A DNA stretch of 48,578 nt from AP-16 sp036395835 (GCA_036395835.1 DASWCW010000080.1:1-48578); one strand, 5' to 3'. Positions 41,684 through 48,578 are shown, counted from the first letter of the stretch. The notes: a model not told the origin generated them from the sequence alone. Made by a program: numbers and translations.

Positions 41684-42976
41684 ATGATGGACGCACCGCC
41701 CTCTCCGTCAGCCGGGAAATTCGCGCGCGCGCCGCTGCCCAAGCGCTTCTGCAATGTCGACCGCCTGCTCCATGCCATGAAGGCGCGTGGCCTCGACGGC
41801 ATCGTGGCGACCGCGCCCTGGAACGTATTCTATCTGACCGGCTTCAACGGCGTCGCCCACAAGTCCGACGAGCCGCGACCCTATGCGGTCATCCTCTCGC
41901 GCCACGCGCCCGAGCATCCGATCCTGGTGCTGGCCGATTATTATCTCGCCACGTTCCTGATGCAGCCGACCTGGGTCGAGGACATCCGCCCGTTCCGCGC
42001 CGTGATGATGCCGCTCGACCTGCCCGCGAAGAGGACCGACATCGACCGCTTCATCCCCAAACATGGCGCGGCGGCATCGTGGGTCGCGAACGCGCGCAAA
42101 GCCTACGCCTTCGACATGGCGGGCGCGGTGCGCGGTGCGCTCGAGGAGCTCGAGCTCGATCACGGACGCGTCGGCTTCGACGACATGGGCTTCGGCTTTC
42201 GCCTGGAGGTCGAGGGCATGCAAGTCGCCGACGGCTACGACCCGCTGATGTTCGCGCGCGCAGTGAAGACCGCGACCGAGATGCGGCTGCTGGAGCGCGC
42301 GACCGCGCTCAACGAGGCGGCGATCCGGCGCACCATGGCGGCGTGGCAAAAAGGCGCGACCTGGCGCGACCTCAACAAGGCCTACGCGCGCGCGGTCACC
42401 GATCTCGGCGGCTTCGTGCGCGATCCCGGCGCCATGGTGTGGGGCCATCCGCGCGGCGCCGATCCGGCGCTGACCCTCGCCACCGGCCTTGAGAACGATA
42501 CGGTCGACCCTGGCACCCACGTGATGTTCGATTGCCACGGCACCATCGATCTGTATTGCTGGGACGGCGGCAAGACCTGGGTGGTGGAGGGCGAGCCCGA
42601 GGGCGCGGCGAAGCTCTTTGCCGATGCGACCGCGCGCGTCGCCGAGATGCTGCTGTCCGCCATGCGGCCGGGTGCGCGCATCAGCGAATTGCAGGCGAAA
42701 GGCCGCGAGATCTATCGCCGCGAGCGCGTGCCGGACCCGGCCGCGGCCGTGATCTTCTTCCACGGCCTCGGCCTCTCCCACATGGACCTCGAGCAAACGA
42801 CGGCCGCCGGCAAGCCGAACGGCGACTGGCTGCTCGAGGACGGCATGGTGGTCCCGGTGCACCTGCTCTATCCGGGCGGCGAGCACGAGCGCTTCTGGCT
42901 CGAAGAGGTGGTGGCGATTGGGAAAGACGGCGGCCGGCCGCTGTTCTCTTGGGGCTTTGCGCCGCTGACGGGATAG
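41684..42976 (+). CDS. M24-family (Xaa-Pro peptidase/creatinase fold) protein with changed metal ligand
   Basis: A 430-residue pita-bread-fold protein. The N-terminal creatinase-type domain has GLDGIVATAPWNVFYLTGFN. In the C-terminal domain, Asp 283 (FDCHG) and Asp 294 (CWDGG) have the exact 11-residue spacing of M24 metal ligands, His 360 lies in HGLGLSHMD, and a final Glu is in FWLEEVVAI. The fourth ligand, normally Glu in a GMxxxxE motif, is His 393 (GMVVPVH). It may still bind one metal or be a non-peptidase relative. AGGGA spaced seven bases before ATG 41684 sets the start. Confidence 0.85.
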   Translation: MMDAPPSPSAGKFARAPLPKRFCNVDRLLHAMKARGLDGIVATAPWNVFYLTGFNGVAHKSDEPRPYAVILSRHAPEHPILVLADYYLATFLMQPTWVEDIRPFRAVMMPLDLPAKRTDIDRFIPKHGAAASWVANARKAYAFDMAGAVRGALEELELDHGRVGFDDMGFGFRLEVEGMQVADGYDPLMFARAVKTATEMRLLERATALNEAAIRRTMAAWQKGATWRDLNKAYARAVTDLGGFVRDPGAMVWGHPRGADPALTLATGLENDTVDPGTHVMFDCHGTIDLYCWDGGKTWVVEGEPEGAAKLFADATARVAEMLLSAMRPGARISELQAKGREIYRRERVPDPAAAVIFFHGLGLSHMDLEQTTAAGKPNGDWLLEDGMVVPVHLLYPGGEHERFWLEEVVAIGKDGGRPLFSWGFAPLTG

Positions 42977-43011
42977 GGACGGCGGTTCTACTTCAGGCCG
43001 GAAGCGGAATT

Positions 43012-43278
43012 TCAGTAATAATGTCTCCGCGGCGGCCTTTTGCGATAAGGCGGTGGCGGGTAGGGGAGGGGTGCCGCGTAGGCGTTCGGGGCGCAATAGC
43101 CGCCGACGCCGCGAACGGTCACCGCACATTGCTGCAACGTATAGAACGAGCAATCGGAACTGTAATCGTTGCCGGTGTACCACGCGCACCACGGCGCGGC
43201 TTGCGCGAGGCCATGAGAGTCGATCAGAAGCACCATGGCGACGGCTGCAGCGGCTACCCAGATTCGCATCGAAATCAT
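43012..43278 (-). CDS. DUF3551 family small secreted protein
   Basis: An 88-residue protein with signal peptide (SMRIWVAAAAVAMVLLIDS) and the family core APWCAWYTGNDYSSDCSFYT, then QQCAVTVRGVGGYCAPN, with four conserved Cys. The tail is Pro/Tyr/Arg-rich (PPPPYRKRPPRRHYY). DUF3551 proteins are almost confined to Bradyrhizobium-type bacteria and occur in many copies; function unknown, probably periplasmic. A second in-frame ATG at 43269 is also possible. Confidence 0.88.
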   Translation of the reverse strand: MISMRIWVAAAAVAMVLLIDSHGLAQAAPWCAWYTGNDYSSDCSFYTLQQCAVTVRGVGGYCAPNAYAAPLPYPPPPYRKRPPRRHYY

Positions 43279-43429
43279 TCCTGTTGTTCCATCCCGGACC
43301 GCTGACGCGCGGGGTTGGGAATACTCGGGATCACCAGCGGTATCTTCCCGCTCATCGAGCACGCATGGCCTGCGGCTACTCGATCGAAGAGCATCGTGTG
43401 TCAATGCGCAGGCGGAAGAGAATCCTGTG

Positions 43430-43729
43430 TCAATGCGCGGTGTGGCGTTTGTCGCCGGACTCGCCGGATTCCTCAAGCGCGACGACCTCGTCGAGGATGA
43501 CGGCGAGCATGCGTAGCCGCGGCGTGCACAGGACGCCCAGCCCATCGGTGATCTTGCCGAGCCACAGCAGCCGATCGTAATCGGCATCCTGGTCGTCTTT
43601 CGGCGGATCGAGCGCGTCGATCTCATGGGCGGCGTCGGATGCGTCGACCAGCGCTTGGCCCATGGATCGGATCGCAAGCTCGAACGCCTTCTCGGCGGCA
43701 CGAATGCGGGTGGGGTCTGGAGTGCTCAT
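43430..43729 (-). CDS. Hypothetical acidic helical protein, 99 aa
   Basis: From ATG 43729 (MSTPDPTRIRAAEKAFELAI) the protein is acidic and helical, with ALVDASDAAHEIDALDPPKD and a tail VALEESGESGDKRHTAH. There is no signal peptide or membrane helix. I do not recognise a family. The ribosome site is weak (GAAGAATGAG at a distance). It marks the start of the small-gene region that runs to the tRNA. Confidence 0.65.
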   Translation of the reverse strand: MSTPDPTRIRAAEKAFELAIRSMGQALVDASDAAHEIDALDPPKDDQDADYDRLLWLGKITDGLGVLCTPRLRMLAVILDEVVALEESGESGDKRHTAH

Positions 43730-44080
43730 GGTGTACTCATTCTTCAGCAGGTGAATCTTCCCGAGGCATGTGCTCAACGCGCTGCTCGGCTCATGTCTGG
43801 CGGCTCGATCCGCGTTCAAAGCGACATTGGCACCGGGTCACGGCTCTTGCCAGCTTCCGGGGCCGGGCTGTCGCCAATTGATATCAATGAGTTGGAGTGT
43901 CAACCCACCTATCGGTAGACGCGGACGCTAAAGGATTTCGCGTGGCAGGGTTTGGCGCGCCTTCGCAAAATGCAAGCGCCGGACCGGCACTCGCCAGCCC
44001 GGCGCTACAGCTGAGCCGAAATCATGAGCGGTCGAAATTTCTGTTCCGGGATCAGGCTGGAAATCCTTCGGGGCACCTAG
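43730..44080. other. Intergenic stretch with a 12-base palindrome
   Basis: No gene is supported on either strand. ATTGATATCAAT at 43877-43888 is a perfect 12-base palindrome about 150 bases upstream of the gene at 43430-43729; it might be an operator, but it lacks the four-base spacer of FNR/FixK boxes. Confidence 0.4.
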
Positions 44081-44293
44081 CTAGCGACTGCGCTGTTCCG
44101 GCTGATCATCACCCAACAAGACATCGCCCCGTAAAGCCCGCTTCTGGTCTCCAATCTGTTCCACTTGGAACGCAAGTCGCAGCCAGCGTTGGGCGAGTTC
44201 GAGAAGGCCAACCTTGCGCTCTGGCTCGGTCACATTGTCGGCTGCCGCTATGCATTCGTTCGCTCGACTTCGATATTCGTCCCCAGTCGGCAT
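44081..44293 (-). CDS. Small conserved helical protein, 70 aa (EYRxRAxEC family)
   Basis: MPTGDEYRSRANECIAAADN continues as VTEPERKVGLLELAQRWLRL, a two-helix protein of a type very common in Bradyrhizobium relatives. AGGGGTGG precedes ATG 44293. A relative lies at 47106-47279 (NEYRAKGCEFLSLAETVNDP, then ERRADMLRYARMWMSL), with the same order EYR, Cys, helix, D/EPERR, L, A, W. Function unknown. Confidence 0.78.
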   Translation of the reverse strand: MPTGDEYRSRANECIAAADNVTEPERKVGLLELAQRWLRLAFQVEQIGDQKRALRGDVLLGDDQPEQRSR

Positions 44294-44406
44294 TGCAACC
44301 ACCCCTACGCACATACACCAAGCTGAGTCTTGAACCCCCGACTAGGCCGATTTCCGTTACCGGCCATGCTGTTTCGGCTTGAACTGGGTGACCTGGCGCT
44401 CTTGGA

Positions 44407-44895
44407 TCAGGCCCCATCAGCTTCTGGCGTGTTTATCACCTCTTTCCGCGTATCTCGCATTGTGATGCTGACCTTCTTGGCAAGCTGGGCAAATTCCTTA
44501 AGATGCTCAGTCATTTTGGTCCCTTTTGCTCGCAAACCCGCTGCCAGTTCTTTGGCCTCGTCCATGATTTCAGCAGCAAAATCTACGGCTGCCTGTCCCG
44601 TCTGTTCGATATCAGTCGCCGTTGTTTCACATGCTTCCATGATTGCCAGTGCTGAGACCTCGCCGATCCTTTCAATCCGCTCAGCCACCGCACCGCCGGT
44701 CAGCTGGCGAGTTTCTTGCTTTGGATCGCCGGGACGGAATTCAGAATTTTCCGGATCGACCATGCTGCTTGGATGATATTCACTCGCAGGCGGCCGCTTG
44801 TCTATTCCCGCTTCACCCTCATCGAACGAATGCAAGGACTGTTCCACGGTGCGCCTGATCTCTTCTAGGCTACGGCGATGGCTCACTTCGGCCAT
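44407..44895 (-). CDS. Conserved hypothetical coiled-coil protein, 162 aa
   Basis: MAEVSHRRSLEEIRRTVEQS opens an acidic region with disordered character (PPASEYHPSSMVDPENSEFR). A long amphipathic helix follows (AVAERIERIGEVSALAIMEA and TGQAAVDFAAEIMDEAKELA). The second half resembles phasin- or apolipoprotein-like helices, but this is only a shape resemblance. Lower GC than the core genes. It is the largest intact gene of the small-gene region. Confidence 0.72.
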   Translation of the reverse strand: MAEVSHRRSLEEIRRTVEQSLHSFDEGEAGIDKRPPASEYHPSSMVDPENSEFRPGDPKQETRQLTGGAVAERIERIGEVSALAIMEACETTATDIEQTGQAAVDFAAEIMDEAKELAAGLRAKGTKMTEHLKEFAQLAKKVSITMRDTRKEVINTPEADGA

Positions 44896-45515
44896 GATAC
44901 GTACTCCCCACTGATTATTCGCGCTTCATCGACCTGTGTTGGTTGGACATACATTGCTGATGAATGCCCTCTTCTCTTCGCCAGTGAGCTTATTTGCGGT
45001 ATCCCCCGGTCTGACAATCGGACTTATCGTCTCCACACGGAACCAACCATGGCGGCTGGTGCCTGTGGACAAGCTGTGGACAGCCAGAGGCAACCAAACA
45101 GCTGTTCTAACAGGCTCAGCGGAAAATATGGCGAATCTACGGTGCGTTAGCAAAAATGTGGCGACAATAGGGCGCCGCTGCCTCTTGAAAGCCTGTCGAC
45201 TAATCGGCTGCGTGCTTGGCGAAATGGCACCACGGAGCGCGCTCTCTAGCGCATGCGCGCAGCCGCGGGTCTCTCTATCTCGTGGCCGAAGTCACGTTCG
45301 GGCGGCCTGTTCATGGTGTTGCTCCTTTGGTCTCCGCGATCGAACCCGGCATACGGCAGCCGCCGCGCCCGGCATATGGTGCGCGCCGGCAGAACGGTTA
45401 ACGACCGCGAATTTTTCAGGCTGTGGCCAGGGCGCGGCCAAATCCGGATTCCGGCATTTTCCGCAGCAGGGGGGACGAAGATGATCGCGCCGTCGCGGGG
45501 CATGGTGTCGGACAT
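44896..45515. other. 620-base stretch without a supported gene
   Basis: Frames on both strands overlap and lack ribosome sites. A minus-strand frame from 45515 begins MSDTMPRDGAIIF, like the first residues of a small zinc-finger protein family known to me from rhizobia, but it then loses similarity, so it may be a decayed gene. Two near-copies of TGTGGACAA lie at 45064-45072 and 45075-45083. Confidence 0.4.
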
Positions 45516-46063
45516 CTAACCTCCGGCTTCTACACTTCTCCAGGCGGAAGGATTGGCAGCAACGAAGCAGCCCCAATGCGCAACGCAACGCATTTTGTTT
45601 ATTGGTTTGTCCTGGATGCGTAGGGCAAGCGACAGCATTGAACTGACCCCGTCCGCAGCGATCTCCGCAGTTGCCTTATACGTCCCTACGTCGCGAGTTG
45701 TAATATTAAAGCTGTAAAAAGCCCAGTCTCCCTTGGCTCGGTGGCGGATTTCGTCTATATGATAGGCGCCGTGGTAGTCTATGTAATGAGACTTGTGAGT
45801 GCTGGAGGATTTTCTGTTTTCTCCTTCTTTGATAAAGGGGAAAACCACTCCCGAATAATTGGGTTCTTCGTCCTATCTCCGTCAAAGTAGAACGTGAAAT
45901 GAGTTTGAGTAAACCCCAAACGATTTTTAAAAACCATATGTAGATAAATTTCCGCATGTGGCGGGACAATCAGTTCTTTAGTTCGGTGCTCTTCCTCATC
46001 CTGAATGGCGTATTTGACGTTATATCGATCCACTGATGTAATCACGCTCAAGCGCCACAAACA
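45516..46063 (-). pseudogene. AT-rich frameshifted gene of unknown function
   Basis: Two minus-strand frames join into one protein. The first half (VDRYNVKYAIQDEEEHRTKE, then YLHMVFKNRLGFTQTHFTFY, then NPIIREWF) is in the frame that stops at 45779. The second half (PFIKEGENRKSS, HYIDYHGAYHIDEIRHRAK, WAFYSFNITTRDVGTYKATA) is in the frame ending at 45516. The switch falls in the run TTTTCCCC near 45840, so one lost base, or a sequencing error, explains it. No start is visible at the 5' end, so it is probably also truncated. The DNA is far more AT-rich than its surroundings, which points to transfer. The pattern looks beta-rich; no family is recognised. Confidence 0.6.
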
Positions 46064-46121
46064 GTTGCCGTGCTGAACGTCAGCCGCTCCCTGCCAGCAG
46101 GATCGTCTCGGTAGCCCCATC

Positions 46122-46265
46122 TCACACCGGCCGCGCCTGCCGCCAGGGCTCCAGGTCGCGGATCAGGATCGCGGCGTCCATCAGCGTCACGAGATGCGAG
46201 CGAGGGCCTCGGGTCAGGGTGATCGGCTGGGCGAGCGGAAGGGTCAGGTCGGGGCTTTTCGGCAT
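46122..46265 (-). CDS. Conserved miniprotein, 47 aa (DAAxLIRDLEPWRQARP type)
   Basis: From ATG 46265 the frame reads MPKSPDLTLPLAQPITLTRG, PRSHLVTLMDAAILIRDLEP, WRQARPV. A beta strand, a helix and a highly conserved-looking WRQARP tail match a short protein repeatedly found in Bradyrhizobium-type genomes. It has no known function. It was found by reading the strand directly. Confidence 0.65.
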   Translation of the reverse strand: MPKSPDLTLPLAQPITLTRGPRSHLVTLMDAAILIRDLEPWRQARPV

Positions 46266-46657
46266 GGGCGGCAACTGATAGGGGAGCGGAGGACTTAGCC
46301 GAAACAGGAATGGCGATCAAGGACTGCGCTGCCGCATGCGCGCAAAACTGCCAACGGTCAGGAACATAGCTGTGGACGTGTGACGTAGGTCACACCCCGA
46401 CGCGCCTCGCACACGTCAGAACGGTCCCGATCAAGCAGGGGGCAACCTGTGACCGGGACCGCCCGGCCGGGGAGGGGCTGACGAGATTTGCTCTCCCCGA
46501 CCGGGGTACCGTCATCGAACTTTGTGGCGATGGTGCGGTGGCTCAGCCAGTTTTCAACCAGCTTGTGCTTTCGCGCGGCGGCAAACCTATCTTTAACGAA
46601 CTTCGGGAACTCTATGCAGCATTGAAGCGTTGTCGCGTGCGGAAAGGGTTATGAGTT
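46266..46657. other. Spacer carrying the first hairpin element
   Basis: No gene with an ATG, GTG or TTG start of useful length is present, although two frames stay open, one on each strand (plus frame about 46367-46654). It contains the structured repeat 46422-46503. Confidence 0.4.
46422..46503. repeat. Two-hairpin repeat element, copy A
   Basis: Hairpin 1: CGGTCCCG (46422-46429) with CGGGACCG (46454-46461). Hairpin 2: CGGCCGGGGAG (46464-46474) with CTCCCCGACCG (46493-46503), one mismatch. A conserved tail with GATGGTGCGGTGGCTCAG follows at about 46530. The same order recurs at 46960-47035. Confidence 0.6.
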
Positions 46658-46774
46658 ATGTCGAGTTCTCCAGAACAAGCTCGAATATTGTTCGGGTTCG
46701 AAGCTGCGGACTGGCTATTTCTCGCCGGCGGCGTCGCGCTTACGGCGGTCGTCGCAGCAGTATTCGTTTTCTAG
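46658..46774 (+). CDS. 38-residue single-helix membrane miniprotein
   Basis: MSSSPEQARILFGFEAADWL is followed by FLAGGVALTAVVAAVFVF and TAG: a short polar head and one transmembrane helix at the very C-terminus. GGAAAGGG is placed well before the ATG. It lies between the two copies of the hairpin element. No family is recognised; a chance frame cannot be excluded. Confidence 0.5.
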   Translation: MSSSPEQARILFGFEAADWLFLAGGVALTAVVAAVFVF

Positions 46775-47105
46775 CAAGCGTCGGCTAGAAAGAAAATACC
46801 ATTAGCACTACCAGTGCTACGCTTGCGGCCATAATTGCCAAGTCGCTTCGACGCAACTCGAAACCCAAACGATACCGAAGCAACATGAGCCCACCCTCGT
46901 GGATCGAGCCCGGCAATTAAAGGGTTGGGCGGCAATCTGACAAAATTATGGTGGATGTAGCGGTCCCGACCCGAGGGGGTCCTGCGGACCGGGACCGCTC
47001 GGGAGGGGAGGTCAGTGTGCCGGATGCCTCCCCCCAACGGCGCTATCGTTGCGAAGGTTTATGGCGGCGGTGCGGTAGTCAGGCGGTTTTTGCCGATGCC
47101 CTGGC
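46775..47105. other. Spacer carrying the second hairpin element
   Basis: The open frames here on both strands look like shadows. It contains copy B of the two-hairpin repeat (46960-47035) and its conserved tail (GCGGCGGTGCGGTAGTCAGG near 47063). Confidence 0.4.
46960..47035. repeat. Two-hairpin repeat element, copy B
   Basis: Hairpin 1: GCGGTCCCG (46960-46968) with CGGGACCGC (46990-46998). Hairpin 2: GGGGAGG (47005-47011) with CCTCCCC (47027-47033). The loops differ from copy A while the stems are kept, and a similar tail follows. Confidence 0.6.
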
Positions 47106-47279
47106 TCAGTGACGACGGGGTAACTCGTAGGCGGACGGCAAATCGGGCATCGGCTCAGATAGACTCATCCACATTCGCGCATATCGCAGCATGTCTGCTC
47201 GCCGCTCAGGATCGTTCACGGTCTCTGCGAGCGATAAGAATTCGCATCCCTTGGCCCGGTACTCGTTGGTACGATTCAT
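47106..47279 (-). CDS. Small conserved helical protein, 57 aa (EYRxxxxEF family)
   Basis: MNRTNEYRAKGCEFLSLAET continues as VNDPERRADMLRYARMWMSL and ends YELPRRH. A good GAGGGGG ribosome site precedes ATG 47279. It is a relative of the protein at 44081-44293. The plus-strand frame 47015-47317 over it is rejected because this strand has both homology and a ribosome site. Confidence 0.72.
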   Translation of the reverse strand: MNRTNEYRAKGCEFLSLAETVNDPERRADMLRYARMWMSLSEPMPDLPSAYELPRRH

Positions 47280-47764
47280 GGCACCCCCTCGCTGGGGTTG
47301 CCTGCCCTCGGGTATAAAATTTTTGAATCAGCAGAATAGTTCCAGAGCGGGATGAGCAATCGAGCGAAGCTAAATGGTTGGCGTAGCAACAGGAGTTCTG
47401 CGCATGCGAGTGCCTCAGGTCACCTAGTCCTTTGGAACAAAAGACTGCTTATGGCGTCTCAGCGCCGTCATAACGGGGGTTCACGCGAAAAGGCCGCCCG
47501 TCGTCCCGGCGAGCGGCCTTGTCGATCCGACGCTTGGCGATCCTGCGCGGGGTCCGGCGAGTTGGCGCCGGAGGTCGATCACGCAAGGGTACTGTGAGAA
47601 TCAACTAGCTGAAGGGCCTTTTTCAGTGGGCAAGAGTCGATTTTTGCCAAGCGTGGCATTTGTGCAACGGGTGAGGCGATCAAGGATCGTATTGGTGCGT
47701 AGCGGCTGCAAAACGCCACAAAGCGGCTATTCACTCGGGCGGCTTTGATTCGGGGGATCGCAGG
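47280..47764. other. 485-base spacer without a supported gene
   Basis: A plus-strand frame (47352-47597) has no protein-like character. The hairpin 47490-47520 is the only structure noted. The region 47590-47760 is less GC-rich and may carry the promoter of the zinc-ribbon gene at 47765. Confidence 0.4.
47490..47520 (-). terminator. Possible intrinsic terminator
   Basis: AAGGCCGC (47490-47497) pairs with GCGGCCTT (47513-47520). On the minus strand the stem is followed by TTTT; on the plus strand there is no T-tract. No minus-strand gene ends here, so its purpose is unclear. Confidence 0.35.
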
Positions 47765-47929
47765 ATGGGTAGCGAAGCGCCAGCAACCTTGCCGGTTGTC
47801 CTATGTCCCGGCTGCGGAGAGCCGATGGAGCCCAAGAGCAGCGCGCCAGTCACCCGGGAACTGGATGACATCAGCTACGCGTGTTCCAAGTGCGGCGCCG
47901 AGACGAAGCGCACGATGAAGCGGGCGTAG
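47765..47929 (+). CDS. Zinc-ribbon miniprotein, 54 aa
   Basis: From ATG 47765: MGSEAPATLPVVLCPGCGEP, then SAPVTRELDDISYACSKCGA and a basic tail ETKRTMKRA. Two CxxC pairs 26 residues apart form a zinc ribbon. The purine run GGGGGATCGCAGG precedes the ATG. The fold suggests nucleic acid or protein binding, but nothing more can be said. It is convergent with another zinc-ribbon gene, 30 bases away. Confidence 0.7.
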   Translation: MGSEAPATLPVVLCPGCGEPMEPKSSAPVTRELDDISYACSKCGAETKRTMKRA

Positions 47930-47935
47930 CACCCC

Positions 47936-47959
47936 GAGGCCGCCAACTGAGGCGGCCTC
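47936..47959. terminator. Bidirectional terminator between convergent zinc-ribbon genes
   Basis: GAGGCCGCC (47936-47944) and GGCGGCCTC (47951-47959) form a perfect nine-pair stem with loop AACTGA. It sits exactly between the two stop codons. T-tracts are short on both sides. Confidence 0.65.
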
Positions 47960-48136
47960 TTAGGTGATCTGCTCGGCGACCCATTGGAGGACATTGCAGG
48001 CGTCGCACCGGAATATCCGGTAGCGTGGAGTGGTGCCAAGGCGCTGGATGACGGTCAGGAGTTCCGTTGGCTTGCCGCATTTGTCACAGTTCGGCGGCGC
48101 TTTCCCGTGCGGTGCACTCTCCGGAGGATCGGACAC
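47960..48136 (-). CDS. Zinc-ribbon miniprotein, 58 aa
   Basis: From GTG 48136 (VSDPPESAPHGKAPPNCDKC) the frame continues with GKPTELLTVIQRLGTTPRYR and IFRCDACNVLQWVAEQIT, ending at 47960. Two CxxC pairs form a zinc ribbon. GAGGGGAG lies six to seven bases before the GTG, a good ribosome site. Similar short proteins are widespread in Bradyrhizobium relatives; function unknown. Confidence 0.72.
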   Translation of the reverse strand: MSDPPESAPHGKAPPNCDKCGKPTELLTVIQRLGTTPRYRIFRCDACNVLQWVAEQIT

Positions 48137-48338
48137 AGCAACTCCCCTCGCACTGTCGGGTAATCAGGCGAAGGACGAAAGTTCCCCGTTTTCAAAATCG
48201 GCTACCGCGAAATTCAAAATCAGCCACTGAGGCTTAAAACCGACCAGCACTCAACGAGATTTCTGGCGTTGGTACCTATGCGGTACCTCAAGGCCGAATT
48301 CCACGTCGATGTGTTGAAGCTAAGTCTTTGATCTACCT

Positions 48339-48413
48339 TGGCTCCCCGGGCCGGATTCGAACCAGCGACCCAGCGGTTAACAGCCGCTTGCTCTACCACT
48401 GAGCTACCGGGGA
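48339..48413 (-). tRNA. tRNA-Asn (GTT)
   Basis: The minus strand reads a full cloverleaf: acceptor TCCCCGG with CCGGGGA, D arm GCTC-AGTGGTA-GAGC, anticodon arm AGCGG-CTGTTAA-CCGCT with anticodon GTT, and T arm GCTGG-TTCGAAT-CCGGC. The 3' CCA is encoded (48339-48341). The 3' end faces the small-gene region, which is the side where integrative elements insert. Confidence 0.97.
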
Positions 48414-48551
48414 ACGGGGCGCATATAGCAAGCGCCCCGCGATTTGCAAAGCGCGAGCCCTCGGCTGCGTTTCCCGGGCGCACCGCAGCACATTAGTGGT
48501 GCGGTGCAGACCTGGGATCCAGGACTGGTCTAAATCATCGACAAAGCTGGG

Positions 48552-48578
48552 CCCCGGATCTGCGGCGCAACGCTGCGC
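48552..48578. repeat. Partial copy of a dispersed palindrome at the window end
   Basis: CCCCGGATCTGCGGCGCAAC is the reverse complement of the right arm of the palindrome at 35013-35058. The element is cut by the window border. Confidence 0.65.

Noticed and set aside
43897..44382. Plus-strand 161-codon frame
   Set aside because: It covers the conserved small minus-strand gene 44081-44293 and has no ribosome site or motif.
45064..45083. Two adjacent DnaA-box-like 9-mers (TGTGGACAA, TGTGGACAG)
   Set aside because: Each deviates from the TGTGGATAA consensus, only two are present, and there is no replication gene or AT-rich unwinding region beside them.
45246..45515. Frame starting MSDTMPRDGAIIF
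   Set aside because: The first 13 residues resemble a known small rhizobial protein, but similarity stops there and no zinc-finger Cys pattern follows in frame, so I do not call a gene.
47015..47317. Plus-strand 100-codon frame
   Set aside because: It overlaps a minus-strand gene (47106-47279) that has a ribosome site and a relative in the window.

Overview
The window is GC-rich chromosomal DNA of an alphaproteobacterium of the order Hyphomicrobiales, most like the Bradyrhizobium / Nitrobacteraceae / Xanthobacteraceae group. The evidence is the gene content: an aapJQMP amino-acid transporter, an Omp31-type 'NWSGLYFG' porin, a cyclase-TolB-TPR protein, a DUF3551 protein, several short conserved proteins of a rhizobial type, and palindromic intergenic repeats of a kind common in these genomes. 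Genus is inferred from gene style, not proven.

Layout. 0-2.3 kb: end of a membrane protein, a dead IS630 transposase fragment and a GT-C type membrane glycosyltransferase. 2.3-8 kb: small proteins, an outer-membrane beta-barrel protein, a class III cyclase/TolB/TPR protein convergent with an acyl-CoA synthetase, then an unexplained double hairpin. 8.4-10.7 kb: MFS transporter translationally coupled to a TonB-family protein. 10.8-15.7 kb: a probable lipid A/LPS modification operon (ArnT-like transferase, PAP2 phosphatase, LpxO-like hydroxylase, polyprenyl-phosphate sugar transferase, LAB_N protein). The hydroxylase gene is followed by a degenerate second copy of the PAP2 3' end, which looks like the scar of an insertion or duplication. 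15.8-21.7 kb: metC-type lyase divergent from aapJQMP. 21.7-29.2 kb: SDR, NTF2-like protein, mercaptopyruvate sulfurtransferase, NAD-dependent reductase, AlaX editing protein, cysteine synthase with a perfect FixK/FNR-type box far upstream, and a carboxyltransferase divergent from a small biotin carrier protein. 29.2-35 kb: Liv-type binding protein, a thiolase-fold protein lacking the usual catalytic residues, small proteins, and a zinc alcohol dehydrogenase. 35.1-40.1 kb: an amino-sugar recycling cluster (kinase, NagB-II, NagA, MBL protein) divergent from murQ. 40.2-43.3 kb: small secreted proteins, cytochrome P460, an M24 peptidase homologue with an altered metal ligand, and a DUF3551 protein.

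43.4-48.4 kb is different. It holds almost only very short genes (38-162 codons), an AT-rich frameshifted gene, duplicated hairpin elements and two convergent zinc-ribbon miniproteins, and it ends at a tRNA-Asn gene. This looks like an accessory or decayed island, but I see no integrase and no second attachment site.

Two gene sets clearly work together: the lipid A operon (donor lipid synthesis, transfer, dephosphorylation, acyl hydroxylation) and the nag/murQ cluster (MurNAc-6-P and GlcNAc to fructose-6-P). No obviously new defence or mobile system is visible. The best leads are the hydroxylase insertion with its duplicated scar, the double hairpin at 7957-8030, the FixK box at 27252, and the small-gene island next to tRNA-Asn.
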